Origin: an uncultured Sutterella sp.
GTDB taxonomy: Bacteria; Pseudomonadota; Gammaproteobacteria; Burkholderiales; Burkholderiaceae_F
DNA length: 37,057 nt
Direction: 5' to 3'
Assembly (NCBI GenBank): GCA_900538905.1
Contig: UPZS01000021.1
Location: forward strand, 1-37,057
Shown here: positions 1 through 9,547 of the stretch, one piece after another
Position numbering within the stretch: the first letter of the stretch is position 1
How the letters are laid out: every line of letters begins with the position of its first letter
Position numbers and translations under genes: made by a program
Notes under the pieces: model-generated
Database searches by the model: none
Seen by the model: the letters and a program-made list of their open reading frames with translations, nothing else
Told to the model about the DNA's origin: nothing

Positions 1-28
1 AAATAGGAAAAGCAGTTAAGAGGAGAAA

Positions 29-619
29 ATGAGTAAGGTATTGATCATTGACGGCAGCGCAAAATGGCATGGGACAGGCGGAACATTGACGCACAGTTTT
101 GTGGAACTGGCAACCGACGTACTGAACTCATTCGGCCATAAGGTGACCGTGACCACTGTGGACCGAGAGTTTTCGGTTGACGAAGAAGTGGAAAAGATTA
201 TCGATGCGGACAGCATCATCCTTCAATTTCCGGCTTGGTGGATGAATCCACCATGGCAGGTCAAGCGTTACCAGGACGAAGTGTTTTTGGATCCGCGCAT
301 CAATGGAGGTGACGGACGAACTCGCTCAGATGCCACGCAACTTTACGGACGTGGAGGCGTGTGCGTCAGCAAGACTTATATGCTGAGTTCCACTTGGAAT
401 GCACCAAAAGAAGCCTTTGACGATCCGCTGCAGTTCTTTGAAGGAAAAGGAATTGACGCCGTGTTGATGCCGGTTCACAAAACTTTCCAGTTTCTCGGTA
501 TGCGGCCTTTACCATCATTCATGGCAAACGACGTATTGAAAAATCCGCAAATTGCTGAGGATATGCAACGGTTCAAAGAGCATCTGAACCGGTATTTCGG
601 GGCATCTCATCACTGCTGA
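29..619 (+). CDS. mdaB: MdaB-type NAD(P)H:quinone oxidoreductase
   Basis: A 196-residue flavodoxin-fold protein that closely follows the MdaB (modulator of drug activity B) pattern. This family uses FAD and NAD(P)H for two-electron reduction of quinones in the cytoplasm, which protects against redox cycling. Seen in the sequence: N-terminal beta strand KVLIIDGSAKW, the FPAWWMNPPWQVKRYQDEVF block near residues 68-87, the DGRTR and YGRGG segments, MLSSTWNAPKEAF near 118-130, and FLGMRPLPSF near 155-165. Each has a direct counterpart in E. coli MdaB, and the length is the family's usual 190-200. A strong Shine-Dalgarno (AGGAG, 21-25) precedes the ATG. It is followed by an autotransporter gene on the opposite strand, so it appears to be the last gene of its unit. 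Confidence 0.9.
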   Translation: MSKVLIIDGSAKWHGTGGTLTHSFVELATDVLNSFGHKVTVTTVDREFSVDEEVEKIIDADSIILQFPAWWMNPPWQVKRYQDEVFLDPRINGGDGRTRSDATQLYGRGGVCVSKTYMLSSTWNAPKEAFDDPLQFFEGKGIDAVLMPVHKTFQFLGMRPLPSFMANDVLKNPQIAEDMQRFKEHLNRYFGASHHC

Positions 620-659
620 GCGGAAAAGATTTTGAATCTGCGAGGTCTCATTGACGATG

Positions 660-709
660 CGGGCTGGAAACTAAGCGTCTGCTACGACGATATCGATGTC
701 TCCAGCCCG
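660..709. terminator. Possible hairpin between convergent genes
   Basis: CGGGCTGGA at 660-668 is the exact inverse of TCCAGCCCG at 701-709, with a 32-base loop. It lies between the ends of the convergent mdaB-like gene and the first autotransporter. Neither side has a clear T tract, so terminator activity is uncertain. Confidence 0.35.
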
Positions 710-750
710 AACAAGGAGTAGGTCTCTTTTGCAGCAGTGATCGCACCGCC

Positions 751-3700
751 TTAGAAGCTGTAGCGCACGGTCATATTGCCCGTGACACCTTCCCGGTCAC
801 CCACATAGCCCTTGGCTCCGAGATCCACCGCCCAGTTGCTCTCCAGAGACGGACGGATGCGCAGCCCCAACTCAAAGACACCCGTGTCGCCTTCCAAGCT
901 CGGTACGTCGAGACTGAAGGAATTCACCGCGCTTTCTGCGTCGCCGTCAAAGACATGCTCGTAGGCGGCGCCTACCTTCCAGGAGGCGTAGTCGTTGAAG
1001 TCGCCCAAGAGACGAGCTCCGGCACGAACCGCGTGCGTCACGGTGCTGTCCAGGTCAAGCTTATCGTTGTAGCGGTTATTCAGACTCACGTCGTCGTCAT
1101 CGAGATACGTGACCATGTAACGCGCGTACGTATCCAGCTTCAGGCTCTCGTTAAGATCCCACAGGGCCCCCAACCCGACATGCGCCGACATGTAGAGGCT
1201 CTTGGCGTCGTAACTGGCCGAATCCTGCCCGTAGCGGCCCGCAAATTCGGTCGTCGCGCGCCCCGCTCGCAGCGAGCCGTCGACGTAAAGCACGCCGTCG
1301 GTCTGATAGCGCGTGGCAAAACCGACGCCGAAGTATTCATGGTCTCCGTCGCCGCGCGTGCCTTCCACGTGGCTGGCGCTGTTGGCCCAGCCGGCTTCAA
1401 CGAAACCGGCCATGGTCCAGTTCGGATTGACTCTCAAGCCGGCGCCGGCCATGAAGGTAACGCCGTCAACGTCCACGTAACTGCCCGTGTTGTAGTGCGT
1501 TGATCCGCCCTGCATCACGCCGAAGGCTGTCACTTCTCCAAGCTTGGCTGCATCCACCATCGCCGCAATGCCTTCGTCGGCAATGAATTCGGCGCCCTGG
1601 TTAACGAACGCGACGGTACCAAGGAGCGACTCGGCAAGCGTCTTGGAGCTTTCTGTGGCTTTCACGGTCTTGTTACTGAACAGATTATTCTCGCTCGTAA
1701 GGTTCTCACCGTTACCCAGTACTACATCACCGTCGGCTGTGTATGTCGTCTCGATGAAGGTGTGGTTTTCCTTGACGGTCAAACCTGTGAACGTATATTT
1801 GCCGCCTTCAACATTGATGAGCTGATACGTATCGGAACTCTCGAGGAAATCGTCGGAGGCGATTTCGATCGTCACTCCGTTGAATTCCGTTTGGCCTTCG
1901 GCCGCCTCGGTGACAGTCAGAACAGCTTGATCGATATTGTCTTGCGTGACATTGAGCCCGATCGTGTCAAAGCCGCTGATGGAGCCCACCGTGTTGGTGC
2001 CGGATAGTTGCAAACGGCTGTTGGTGAGCTCAACGTCATTGCCGCTACGTGTCGAAGTCTCGCTTTTAACGGAAACGTCGTACACACCGCCCACAACGGT
2101 TGCGTTATCCAAAACGATCGTTTGATTGTTGATACGCGCACTCACGTCACCGGAAGCGACAATGCCCGTGCCGTACACGTCGTCGACCGTGCTGTAAGAA
2201 ACCACGACCGTCTGGTTATTGATCTCAACCTGACCGCCGTCAGCCAACGCCACAAGAGTGCCGGCTACATACCCGTTAGTGATACCAGACTTGCTCACCG
2301 ACACGATGGTGTTCTTGTTTGTGAATGTACCGCCGTCGTTGGTGATAAATGCCGAAACGCCGGCCAGCACGTTGCGCTCCTTAAGCTCCTTATTGTCTTG
2401 AATATCAACCTCGGTTGCCTGCACGAGGGTGTTTTGTACCGAAACGGTTTTGCCTGAGCTATCGACGCCGGCAATCAGAGCCGGTTCACCATCCATGCTG
2501 ACATCGCTCAACAGCAGTGTCGAATTGTTGACTTCGACCGTGTCTTGGCTGTAAACGGACACCGCCTCAATGAGCCCGTATCCGGAGACCTCCACCCCGG
2601 AAACGGAAACGCTGGTTCCGGAAGCAACACCCCGGTTTTCAGCCGCCAGTTGCACGCCTAACAGACTCGTGGTCCCTGTAAACGACGAATCCTCGACGAC
2701 GATCGCATTGTTTTCAGCCTCAGCTTGCGTTGCGCCAAGAAAAACCGCTGCGACATTACTCGTTCCGGAGAACTCCGTCCCAGAAAGAGCAACGTTGTTT
2801 CCCGAAGCAACACCCAGGTTTTCAACCGCCAGTTGCACGCCTAACAGACTCGTGGTTCCTGTAAACGACGAATCCTCGACGACCATCGAATTGTTTTCCA
2901 CCTCGGCCTGCATTGCATCAAGATCGACCGCGATGACCTCACTCGCCGTATCGGCTTGGTTGTTGTCGGCGGTAAGCCCGGAAATCCGAAGCGTATTGTT
3001 GCTCGCCCGCACTTCTCCGGCCTCCGAGGCCCAGGTCGCCAACACACGAACCTCGCCCGAGAGTGTCACGTCCGTCATTTCGAGCCGATTACCCTGCATC
3101 AGGATGTTCTGTCCGTAGACTTCTTCATCGCCGTCGGTAAAAAACGACCGTGCGGCAACAAACTGAGCGTAATCGCTTGCCGTCACGCCTTCGGCAATCA
3201 GCGTATTGCCGTTCATCACCACATCGGCTTGATCGGCCGTATCCGAACCCACATAAGAAGCGCCGAGAGCATAGAAACGATCGGCCGTTACGTTGCGGAG
3301 CTCCACGGCGTTGTTTGAAACGACGGCGCTGCCGCGGATATCGACTTCGGCTCCCGCTACTCCAAGCTGACCGATAAACTTGGAATCCAAAACGCGAGCC
3401 CGATTGTTTTGCAGCGTAACCGTTGAGGTGTCCGCACCGCTATGGTAAACCTCGTCCCCCAAACCGGCGCGCGCCGCCCAAAGATCGGCCTCCGGTCCGG
3501 TGTTCGTGACATTCTCCACTTCAAGCAGGTTGCCGTTCATCACAACAGAAGCATTTTGTGCCAAGCCGACCGCCCAATAACGGCCGCCGTACAAACGCAG
3601 ATCCGCAGCCGTCACATCCTTCACCGACACTTCGTTGCGGGAGATTTCGGCGTTGCCGCTTATCGCAGCGCGCGCACCGTAGATCGTCAGACCGTTTTCA

Positions 3701-5106
3701 AAATCCGTACTTTGCATCGTCTCGGAATTGCTCAGCTCGACCTTGTTGCCGATCAACGAGACCGACGCGGTGTCTTTACCGCTCACGTACGCCGCCGAAA
3801 GCATTGCCGAGTGGACGTGCACATCATGGGCCGACAGGAGATTGTCGCTTGCCGACACCGTTTCGGCATCGAACACCGACACCGCACGGGCCCACAAACT
3901 CTCAGTCTCGACGGAAGAGCCGGCAGCCGACGGAGACAACGTGATTTTGTCCAGCGTGACCGTCGTCGCATTCGCCGTCACATCGGCCACCCCGCTTGTC
4001 AGCATGCCGTAAACCGTGAGCAATTCTCCCGATGTGCTTCCGGCGGTGATGTCGGCAATATTGACCGTATTGTTGGAAAAGACCGCCGAATCGCCGTCTA
4101 GGAAACGACCGCCGCGAAGAATCAGGTCGCTGCCGTTGAGCTCAATCCCGTCAGCCATGTAGGTATTGTTTGCGGCCTCAGCCCGACCGAAGCCATTGAC
4201 CTCCATGCCCGCGACACTGGCAAAATCCGTCGATGAAAAGATAAGACCGGTCACCGTTGTCTCATTTCGGTGAATTTGAGCCTCGTCGGCACCGACCGCG
4301 GTCACACCGCGAAAATAACCTCTGTCCGTGGTAATCGTCAGATTTTCAAGAACAAATCGGTTGTCCTCTGCAACAACCGTGTTCACCTGCTGAGTCATGA
4401 CACCGTCGACATAGATCTCCGGTGCGTCAATTTTCGTGCCGCTTAACGTCAGGCTGTTTCCCGAAAAACGCACGGAACTTGTCATTCCCGCCTCGGCGCT
4501 GGGGTTGTTGACATAAGCCCCCCAAGCCCAGAACGCTCCGATGTCCTCATCTGAGTCGTCGGAAGGATCGGCGATCAGATTGATTTCAACATCACCGATG
4601 ACCGTCTCGGAGTTGCGGATCGTCGCTTCGCCGATCCGTGTGGCAAAAATGTTCGTAAAGGCATAGCCACCGGAGGCCTCAACATTCGCGTCCAAAGTCA
4701 CCTTGTTTGCGTCGACTTCAAGCGAATCGACATTGTCCGCCCAGACGTTCATAAACAAGACTGCAGAATCAAACTTGGAGGTTTGTCCTCCAACCGTCAT
4801 TTGATTGCCGTTTGCAACGGCCTTGTCGGCCTCGGACAGATAAATGTGCGAGACCGGAATTTGGTCCGCCTGCTTGACGGTGCCGTTGGCGTCGTTGATC
4901 GTCAACGCATTACTTTCCGCCGTTTGTTCGGCTCCCGTGAGAACCCAGTACTGTTTACCCGACTGAGCGGAATAGTTGGGCACCTCGTCCGCAACGACTT
5001 TGCCTTGCAAGGTATCGGCGGCATTGGCCTGAACCGACAGAGTAAGTGCCGCCGCGACCGCCAGCGACAAAAGCGTGCGTTTCGTACGTAAGTTCTCAAT
5101 CAACAT
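751..5106 (-). CDS. Autotransporter (type Va secretion), large beta-helix-like passenger
   Basis: A 1451-residue protein with a cleavable signal peptide (hydrophobic core LLSLAVAAALTLSV, then QANA). The passenger has about 1100 residues rich in Asn, Asp, Val, Ser and Thr, with recurring short beta-strand units such as NNTVNI, NNAVEL and NNRVxL, as expected for a secreted beta-helix. A linker SLLGTVAFVNQGAEF starts at residue 1160. The C-terminal autotransporter barrel covers about residues 1190-1451 and ends in alternating residues with terminal Phe (VRYSF). By family knowledge it would insert in the outer membrane and expose or release the passenger, probably for adhesion. The start has a good Shine-Dalgarno (AAGGAAA). 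Only 79 bases and no terminator separate it from the upstream paralogue, so the two are probably cotranscribed. A recent internal duplication sits at 2616-2916. The passenger ligand is unknown. Confidence 0.88.
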   Translation of the reverse strand: MLIENLRTKRTLLSLAVAAALTLSVQANAADTLQGKVVADEVPNYSAQSGKQYWVLTGAEQTAESNALTINDANGTVKQADQIPVSHIYLSEADKAVANGNQMTVGGQTSKFDSAVLFMNVWADNVDSLEVDANKVTLDANVEASGGYAFTNIFATRIGEATIRNSETVIGDVEINLIADPSDDSDEDIGAFWAWGAYVNNPSAEAGMTSSVRFSGNSLTLSGTKIDAPEIYVDGVMTQQVNTVVAEDNRFVLENLTITTDRGYFRGVTAVGADEAQIHRNETTVTGLIFSSTDFASVAGMEVNGFGRAEAANNTYMADGIELNGSDLILRGGRFLDGDSAVFSNNTVNIADITAGSTSGELLTVYGMLTSGVADVTANATTVTLDKITLSPSAAGSSVETESLWARAVSVFDAETVSASDNLLSAHDVHVHSAMLSAAYVSGKDTASVSLIGNKVELSNSETMQSTDFENGLTIYGARAAISGNAEISRNEVSVKDVTAADLRLYGGRYWAVGLAQNASVVMNGNLLEVENVTNTGPEADLWAARAGLGDEVYHSGADTSTVTLQNNRARVLDSKFIGQLGVAGAEVDIRGSAVVSNNAVELRNVTADRFYALGASYVGSDTADQADVVMNGNTLIAEGVTASDYAQFVAARSFFTDGDEEVYGQNILMQGNRLEMTDVTLSGEVRVLATWASEAGEVRASNNTLRISGLTADNNQADTASEVIAVDLDAMQAEVENNSMVVEDSSFTGTTSLLGVQLAVENLGVASGNNVALSGTEFSGTSNVAAVFLGATQAEAENNAIVVEDSSFTGTTSLLGVQLAAENRGVASGTSVSVSGVEVSGYGLIEAVSVYSQDTVEVNNSTLLLSDVSMDGEPALIAGVDSSGKTVSVQNTLVQATEVDIQDNKELKERNVLAGVSAFITNDGGTFTNKNTIVSVSKSGITNGYVAGTLVALADGGQVEINNQTVVVSYSTVDDVYGTGIVASGDVSARINNQTIVLDNATVVGGVYDVSVKSETSTRSGNDVELTNSRLQLSGTNTVGSISGFDTIGLNVTQDNIDQAVLTVTEAAEGQTEFNGVTIEIASDDFLESSDTYQLINVEGGKYTFTGLTVKENHTFIETTYTADGDVVLGNGENLTSENNLFSNKTVKATESSKTLAESLLGTVAFVNQGAEFIADEGIAAMVDAAKLGEVTAFGVMQGGSTHYNTGSYVDVDGVTFMAGAGLRVNPNWTMAGFVEAGWANSASHVEGTRGDGDHEYFGVGFATRYQTDGVLYVDGSLRAGRATTEFAGRYGQDSASYDAKSLYMSAHVGLGALWDLNESLKLDTYARYMVTYLDDDDVSLNNRYNDKLDLDSTVTHAVRAGARLLGDFNDYASWKVGAAYEHVFDGDAESAVNSFSLDVPSLEGDTGVFELGLRIRPSLESNWAVDLGAKGYVGDREGVTGNMTVRYSF
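2616..2733 (-). repeat. Direct repeat copy A inside autotransporter passenger
   Basis: About 118 bases that recur at 2799-2916, offset exactly 183 bases (61 codons), with only scattered substitutions. Both copies encode the segment VEDSSFTGTTSLLGVQLA. The near identity at DNA level against a diverged passenger background points to a recent in-frame tandem duplication. Confidence 0.8.
2799..2916 (-). repeat. Direct repeat copy B inside autotransporter passenger
   Basis: Second copy of the 183-base-period duplication (partner at 2616-2733). The copies differ at about a dozen positions and keep the reading frame. Confidence 0.8.
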
Positions 5107-5185
5107 CGATATTTCCTTTCTTAAATTCTTTCCTCAGGTCAATCCGAAGAGCTTCCTGCGTTTCGATTTCCGCACAATCAATCGA

Positions 5186-8100
5186 TCAGAAGCTGTAGAC
5201 CAACATCCCGTTGCCGCTCACACCCTCGCGTTCGCCGAGATAACCCTTGAGGGCAAACTGCAGCGTCCACGGGCTCGTTTCACTGCCGGGCTTCACAGAA
5301 ACACCCAGTTCACCGATGACGCTGCCGCCGTCCATTTCAGCTTCCGAAATCGAAACCCCGTCAACAGTGCCGCCGGCTGCTCCATCAAACATGTGTTCGT
5401 AAGCAATCCCCGCCTTCCAGTTGACGGCGTCCGTAAAGCCTCCTTTGACGCGTGCTCCGATACGCAGCGCATGCGAGACCACCGAATCGAGTTCGGCTCG
5501 GGACTGCGCCGCATCGTTCAAATCCACCGAGTCGTTGTCTAGGAAGGAGAACGTGTAGCGCGCATACATGTCGGCCGTCACGAAATCGTTAAGCGGCAGT
5601 TCGTAGCCCGCACCCATGTGCATGGTGGCATAGAAGACGTCAGACTCATAACGAGCGCGATCGCCTTCTTCGACAAAGCTGGCGGCAAAGTCGCTGCTCG
5701 CGCGCCCCAGGCGAACGGCACCCTCGCCGTAAAAGCCGCTCTCAAAGCGATAACGGGCCGCCAAGCCGACGCCAAAGTAACTCAGATCAGTGCTGTTCTT
5801 GGCGATGTCGCCCTCGGAATTGCCCCATCCGCTTTCAACGAAGCTCGCAAAGGTAAGATTGCCTTGCTGCACTGCGGCGCCGGCAAGCAGCGTAAAGCCC
5901 GAAACGTCCACGCCTGACAACGTGTCGTAGTGCATGGAACTCCCCTGCATGACCGCAAAGGCGTTGAGACCTTGTTTGCTACGGGCGGCAAATTCCATGG
6001 TCGCCAAACCATCGTCGGCCACAAATTCGGCCCCCTGACGCACAAAGGCGGCCGTGCCGAGAAGCGACTCACTCAAACTTGAGGCCGATTCAGTTGCCTG
6101 CACCTTGGCCGAAGCAATCACATCCGAGTCAGTCGTCAACGCGTTATCCTCGCCACTTTCAACCGTAAAGTCGACGTTTTGCGCGACTTTCTTGATAAAA
6201 GTCCCTCGCAGTTCAACAGTGGCATACTTAACCGACAAATTTGCTCCATCAACGGCCTCAATCAACTTGCCTTGTTCAAGCACTTCGGCACCGCGGATCA
6301 CAATGGTGGAACCGCTGATCGTCGACTCACCACCCGTCAGAGTCAAAACGCTCTGATCTTTGTTTTGTTCTGACAGCATCAAATCCAGCGTTTCAAAGCC
6401 GGCGATTGTGCCCGCTTCATTGTGCCCGGCAAGAACCAGAGTGTTTCCGGCAGTCTGCATATCCACGGGCAATGAGCCGGAGTTCGATGACACTCCGCTG
6501 ACAGCGCCGGTGACCGTCGCGTTGTTCATCACCACCCGGTTATTGCTGTATGTGCTTGAAAACTCGCCCCCGGATGAACGGGCCAACTCAGCATTGGCGC
6601 CGACCACGGCCGTCACATTGCCGTCGACAACCGTACCCTCGGTCAAAATCACCGTATTGCTCCCGGCATTGATGTGAGAACCCTGGAGGTTCGCGCCGGT
6701 CACGTCACCCTTGATAGTGGAACTCGAAATCACAACGACATTGCCCTCGGCGTTCACCGATCCCGATGAATTCCGATTTTCCACCAGAGTTCCGGTGATT
6801 GATCCGGTCAAATCAATGCCGGAGACTTCGACTCTGTTTCCGGAAGCGTTCGCCTGCGCACTGTCTGAGTCAGACCGCTCAATCTCGACTTGCGCTCCGT
6901 AAAGTGTGCCCTTTATCGCGGTATCGGCCCCACCGGACACTCTCAAAAGATTGCCATCGGCAACAGCAGTCGTCAGAGCCCGCGCAGAGGCACCCAACAG
7001 TAACAGCTGCATGGAACCATCGGTCTCTTCCAGAGTCAATTGAACCTGATTGTTGTCGGCAACAGCGGTCGAATCTTGTGCAACCGCCGTTGCTCGTCCG
7101 CCGTTAATGTCCAGACGTGAAGACTGATCGACAGAACCTGTGACGACTCCCGTCACCAGATTTCCCGAAGCACTTGCCTGTGCGGACTGCAAATCGCCGC
7201 TTTCACTTCCGGCCATTGCAAGGCCGCCTTGAATCTCCAGTGTGGAATTCGACACCGAGGTTGCAATCTCAAATGTCAGACGATTGCCGTCGGCAGACGA
7301 AACGGCTTTCTGTCCGTAGGCCGCGGCACTGCCCGCAACCATGGATATGTCCGAATTGCTGATACTTTCGAAACGTCCCGACACTGCATTATCGGAGGCA
7401 CTTGCCCGAGCGGACAAGAACAGTGAAGCAGCGTTTGCTAATCCGGTGACCGACATTCCTCCTGTCACCGCAAAATGCTGGCTGGATAACAAAGAAGAAA
7501 CATCAAAAGTCAGGCGATTGCTGTCGGCGGCCGCAACAGCATTCTGCCCATAGGCCAGGGCATTGCCTGCAACCAAATTCACGTAGTCCGTAGACTGACT
7601 ATTGACGCTTCCGAAAACTCCCGACAACTCATTACCCGAAGCGCTTGCCTGCGCGGATAGTGACAGTGAATCGCCGCTCGAGGCTCCGGCGACGGATTCA
7701 CCTCCCGTCACTAAAAAGATCGGATTCGATGACAAAGCGGAAACATCAAATGCCAATCGATTACCGTCGGCAACGGAAACCGCATTCTGCCCACTGGCCC
7801 GGGCACTGCCCGCAACCATGGCCATGTCCGAATCAGTGATGTTTCCGAAACGGCCCGTGACCACATTGCCCGAAGCACTTGCCTGCGCGGACAAAGACAA
7901 TGGATCACCCATTTCGTTTCCGGCACTTGACACCCCTCCCTGAATGTCAATGATCGGAACTGACGACGAAGCGACAATCTCGTCAATCTCAATTGTTGTA
8001 CTGTTACCGTCGGCAACCGAAACGGCATCTTGCCCGGTAGCCTCGGCCTTACCCGCAGCGATGGTGATATCCGAATCACCATGGACGGTTCCGAAAACGA

Positions 8101-9205
8101 CCGACAGTTCATTACCGGAAGCAATAGCCTGTGCCGATGTCTGCTCGGACATGGAGGCCGGCCATGTCTCGGCTCGAGCACCATACAAATTCAATCGCTC
8201 AGCCGAAAGCTCATCAAAACGAACGGCAACGCGATTGTTCAAGGCCTCAGCCGACTCGCCGGAAACCTGAGCCCCGTAGATAGCCATTTCCTGGGCGCTC
8301 ACATTGCCGATTTGCATATTGACCCGTGAACCGTAGGCCGCCCCTGTCGGACCGTCAACGAGGGAAGCGTAAAACTGTGTGATTCCCTCACCCGGAGAAG
8401 ACGAAGCTATGAGCTCGTCAGCAATCACATTCAGTTCATTGCCTTGGGCCAGTGCACTTGCGTACGATTCAACCGAGGCCCCGACCCAGCGTCCGGAAGC
8501 TGTAATGGTTTTTGCCTCAACGCTCAGCGTGTTGTCGGAAGCCTGAGCAGCCCCCCAAGCAGAGACTTCGGCTCCCGCCATACGCATTTGAGCGGCGATC
8601 CACATCTCTTCAAAGGCGTCGGCCATGATCGTTAGCGAGTTTCTGGAGGCAATCGCTTCGCACCCTTCGCAAGCAGCACTAACCCGAGCACCGTGAGCAG
8701 ATCGCATGAGCTTGATGTCACCAGTCACGACAACGTGATTGTCCTCAGCCTGTGCCACGCTGCCTTGCGGGCCGCTCACCCAAACGTCGGCACCTGTTAT
8801 TCGATCCAGAATCAAGGTGCTTGAATCGTCAAGCGCCAGATTGACCGTATTACCCCGGCCCAAAGCGCGAACCGCGTGATCCTCGGAACGTGCGGAGACT
8901 TCTGCGCCGATAAGGTGGTCGAGGTAAAAGCTTGGAGATTGTCTCAACGTTAACGTCAGGCTGTTGTGAACTGCCGAAGCCTCCCGAGTACCGGCCACCT
9001 CCACTGCCATAGCTGAAGCCCCGTAGGGAAACGTGCTCTCGTCAAGCTTCAGGTCAACATCCTTCAGAGCCGGAGCTTCGCCGCTTTCTTGTGCACCGAT
9101 GATTTCGTTCGCGCGGACTTGCGTCCATGACGCCGCTGTTGCCCCGTGTCCCAGAGTTGCTAAAACAGAAACCACAGCTAAAGCAATCAAAGAAGGTCTA
9201 TTCAT
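5186..9205 (-). CDS. Autotransporter (type Va secretion) with tandem passenger repeats
   Basis: A 1339-residue paralogue of the downstream autotransporter. It has a signal peptide (LIALAVVSVLATLGHGATA), an Ala/Ser/Asn-rich passenger, the linker SLLGTAAFVRQGAEFVAD, and a C-terminal barrel of about 270 residues ending LVYSF. The linker and barrel match the neighbour's, so the pair arose by duplication; the passengers have diverged. Residues about 358-685 hold four to five imperfect repeats of roughly 80 residues, each carrying QASASGN-like and AVSVADGN-like signatures. A possible surface role in adhesion or host interaction is inferred only from the architecture. The start codon has a poor Shine-Dalgarno. 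The gene heads a likely two-gene unit read away from the divergent intergenic region at 9206-9547. Confidence 0.88.
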   Translation of the reverse strand: MNRPSLIALAVVSVLATLGHGATAASWTQVRANEIIGAQESGEAPALKDVDLKLDESTFPYGASAMAVEVAGTREASAVHNSLTLTLRQSPSFYLDHLIGAEVSARSEDHAVRALGRGNTVNLALDDSSTLILDRITGADVWVSGPQGSVAQAEDNHVVVTGDIKLMRSAHGARVSAACEGCEAIASRNSLTIMADAFEEMWIAAQMRMAGAEVSAWGAAQASDNTLSVEAKTITASGRWVGASVESYASALAQGNELNVIADELIASSSPGEGITQFYASLVDGPTGAAYGSRVNMQIGNVSAQEMAIYGAQVSGESAEALNNRVAVRFDELSAERLNLYGARAETWPASMSEQTSAQAIASGNELSVVFGTVHGDSDITIAAGKAEATGQDAVSVADGNSTTIEIDEIVASSSVPIIDIQGGVSSAGNEMGDPLSLSAQASASGNVVTGRFGNITDSDMAMVAGSARASGQNAVSVADGNRLAFDVSALSSNPIFLVTGGESVAGASSGDSLSLSAQASASGNELSGVFGSVNSQSTDYVNLVAGNALAYGQNAVAAADSNRLTFDVSSLLSSQHFAVTGGMSVTGLANAASLFLSARASASDNAVSGRFESISNSDISMVAGSAAAYGQKAVSSADGNRLTFEIATSVSNSTLEIQGGLAMAGSESGDLQSAQASASGNLVTGVVTGSVDQSSRLDINGGRATAVAQDSTAVADNNQVQLTLEETDGSMQLLLLGASARALTTAVADGNLLRVSGGADTAIKGTLYGAQVEIERSDSDSAQANASGNRVEVSGIDLTGSITGTLVENRNSSGSVNAEGNVVVISSSTIKGDVTGANLQGSHINAGSNTVILTEGTVVDGNVTAVVGANAELARSSGGEFSSTYSNNRVVMNNATVTGAVSGVSSNSGSLPVDMQTAGNTLVLAGHNEAGTIAGFETLDLMLSEQNKDQSVLTLTGGESTISGSTIVIRGAEVLEQGKLIEAVDGANLSVKYATVELRGTFIKKVAQNVDFTVESGEDNALTTDSDVIASAKVQATESASSLSESLLGTAAFVRQGAEFVADDGLATMEFAARSKQGLNAFAVMQGSSMHYDTLSGVDVSGFTLLAGAAVQQGNLTFASFVESGWGNSEGDIAKNSTDLSYFGVGLAARYRFESGFYGEGAVRLGRASSDFAASFVEEGDRARYESDVFYATMHMGAGYELPLNDFVTADMYARYTFSFLDNDSVDLNDAAQSRAELDSVVSHALRIGARVKGGFTDAVNWKAGIAYEHMFDGAAGGTVDGVSISEAEMDGGSVIGELGVSVKPGSETSPWTLQFALKGYLGEREGVSGNGMLVYSF
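7150..8130 (-). repeat. Tandem repeat array in autotransporter passenger
   Basis: The motif GC(G/A)CTTGCC(T/C)G(C/A/T)GCGGA and neighbouring sequence recur near 7172, 7399, 7640 and 7877, with a diverged copy near 8125. Spacings are 227, 241, 237 and 248 bases. Each unit encodes about 80 residues containing variants of SLSAQASASGN, MVAGSARASGQNAVS and DGNRLTFDVSS. Confidence 0.75.
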
Positions 9206-9547
9206 TTCACTAACCGGAAAAAGATCGCGTTGATTCCTCGAATGTCAGTCAATCAAAACCGAAATTCGACCATGCGATGCACAAAATTGAAGAGTTGAAA
9301 AGCGACGAATTGCAAAAATTATTATGTCGCGAAATATTCGCGTCATTCTTTACTAGGCCGCTTTTTTAACGACAAATATGTTGCTGACAGCGTATTTTGC
9401 CCGCGATCCTACTATTGCAACAAAAAGCAAGCCGCCGCTAATCATTCAATATTGCAAAAAACAACAGCGACAATGTTTCGACATACTTGCCAAGCACCTA
9501 AAATTCTGGTTTTGTTGTTTCTTTCTAATTTTGCCCGATAAATTTCC
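9206..9547. promoter_or_regulatory. Divergent intergenic region between autotransporter genes
   Basis: A 342-base AT-rich region from which the two minus-strand autotransporters and the plus-strand one are read apart, so promoters for both directions must lie here. I see no clear -35/-10 pair. One perfect inverted repeat stands out, CGCGAA-ATA-TTCGCG at 9328-9342, at about the centre, a reasonable operator candidate. No ORF of note. Confidence 0.45.

Noticed and set aside
955..4101. Long plus-strand ORFs antisense to the first autotransporter (for example 955-1503, 2570-3118, 3442-4101)
   Set aside because: They run opposite a well-supported gene, have no domains and odd composition; they are codon shadows of the passenger and barrel.
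7150..8130. Regularly spaced repeats as a CRISPR array
   Set aside because: The repeats are 230-250 bases apart, imperfect and in frame with a passenger protein; no short repeats with unique spacers.
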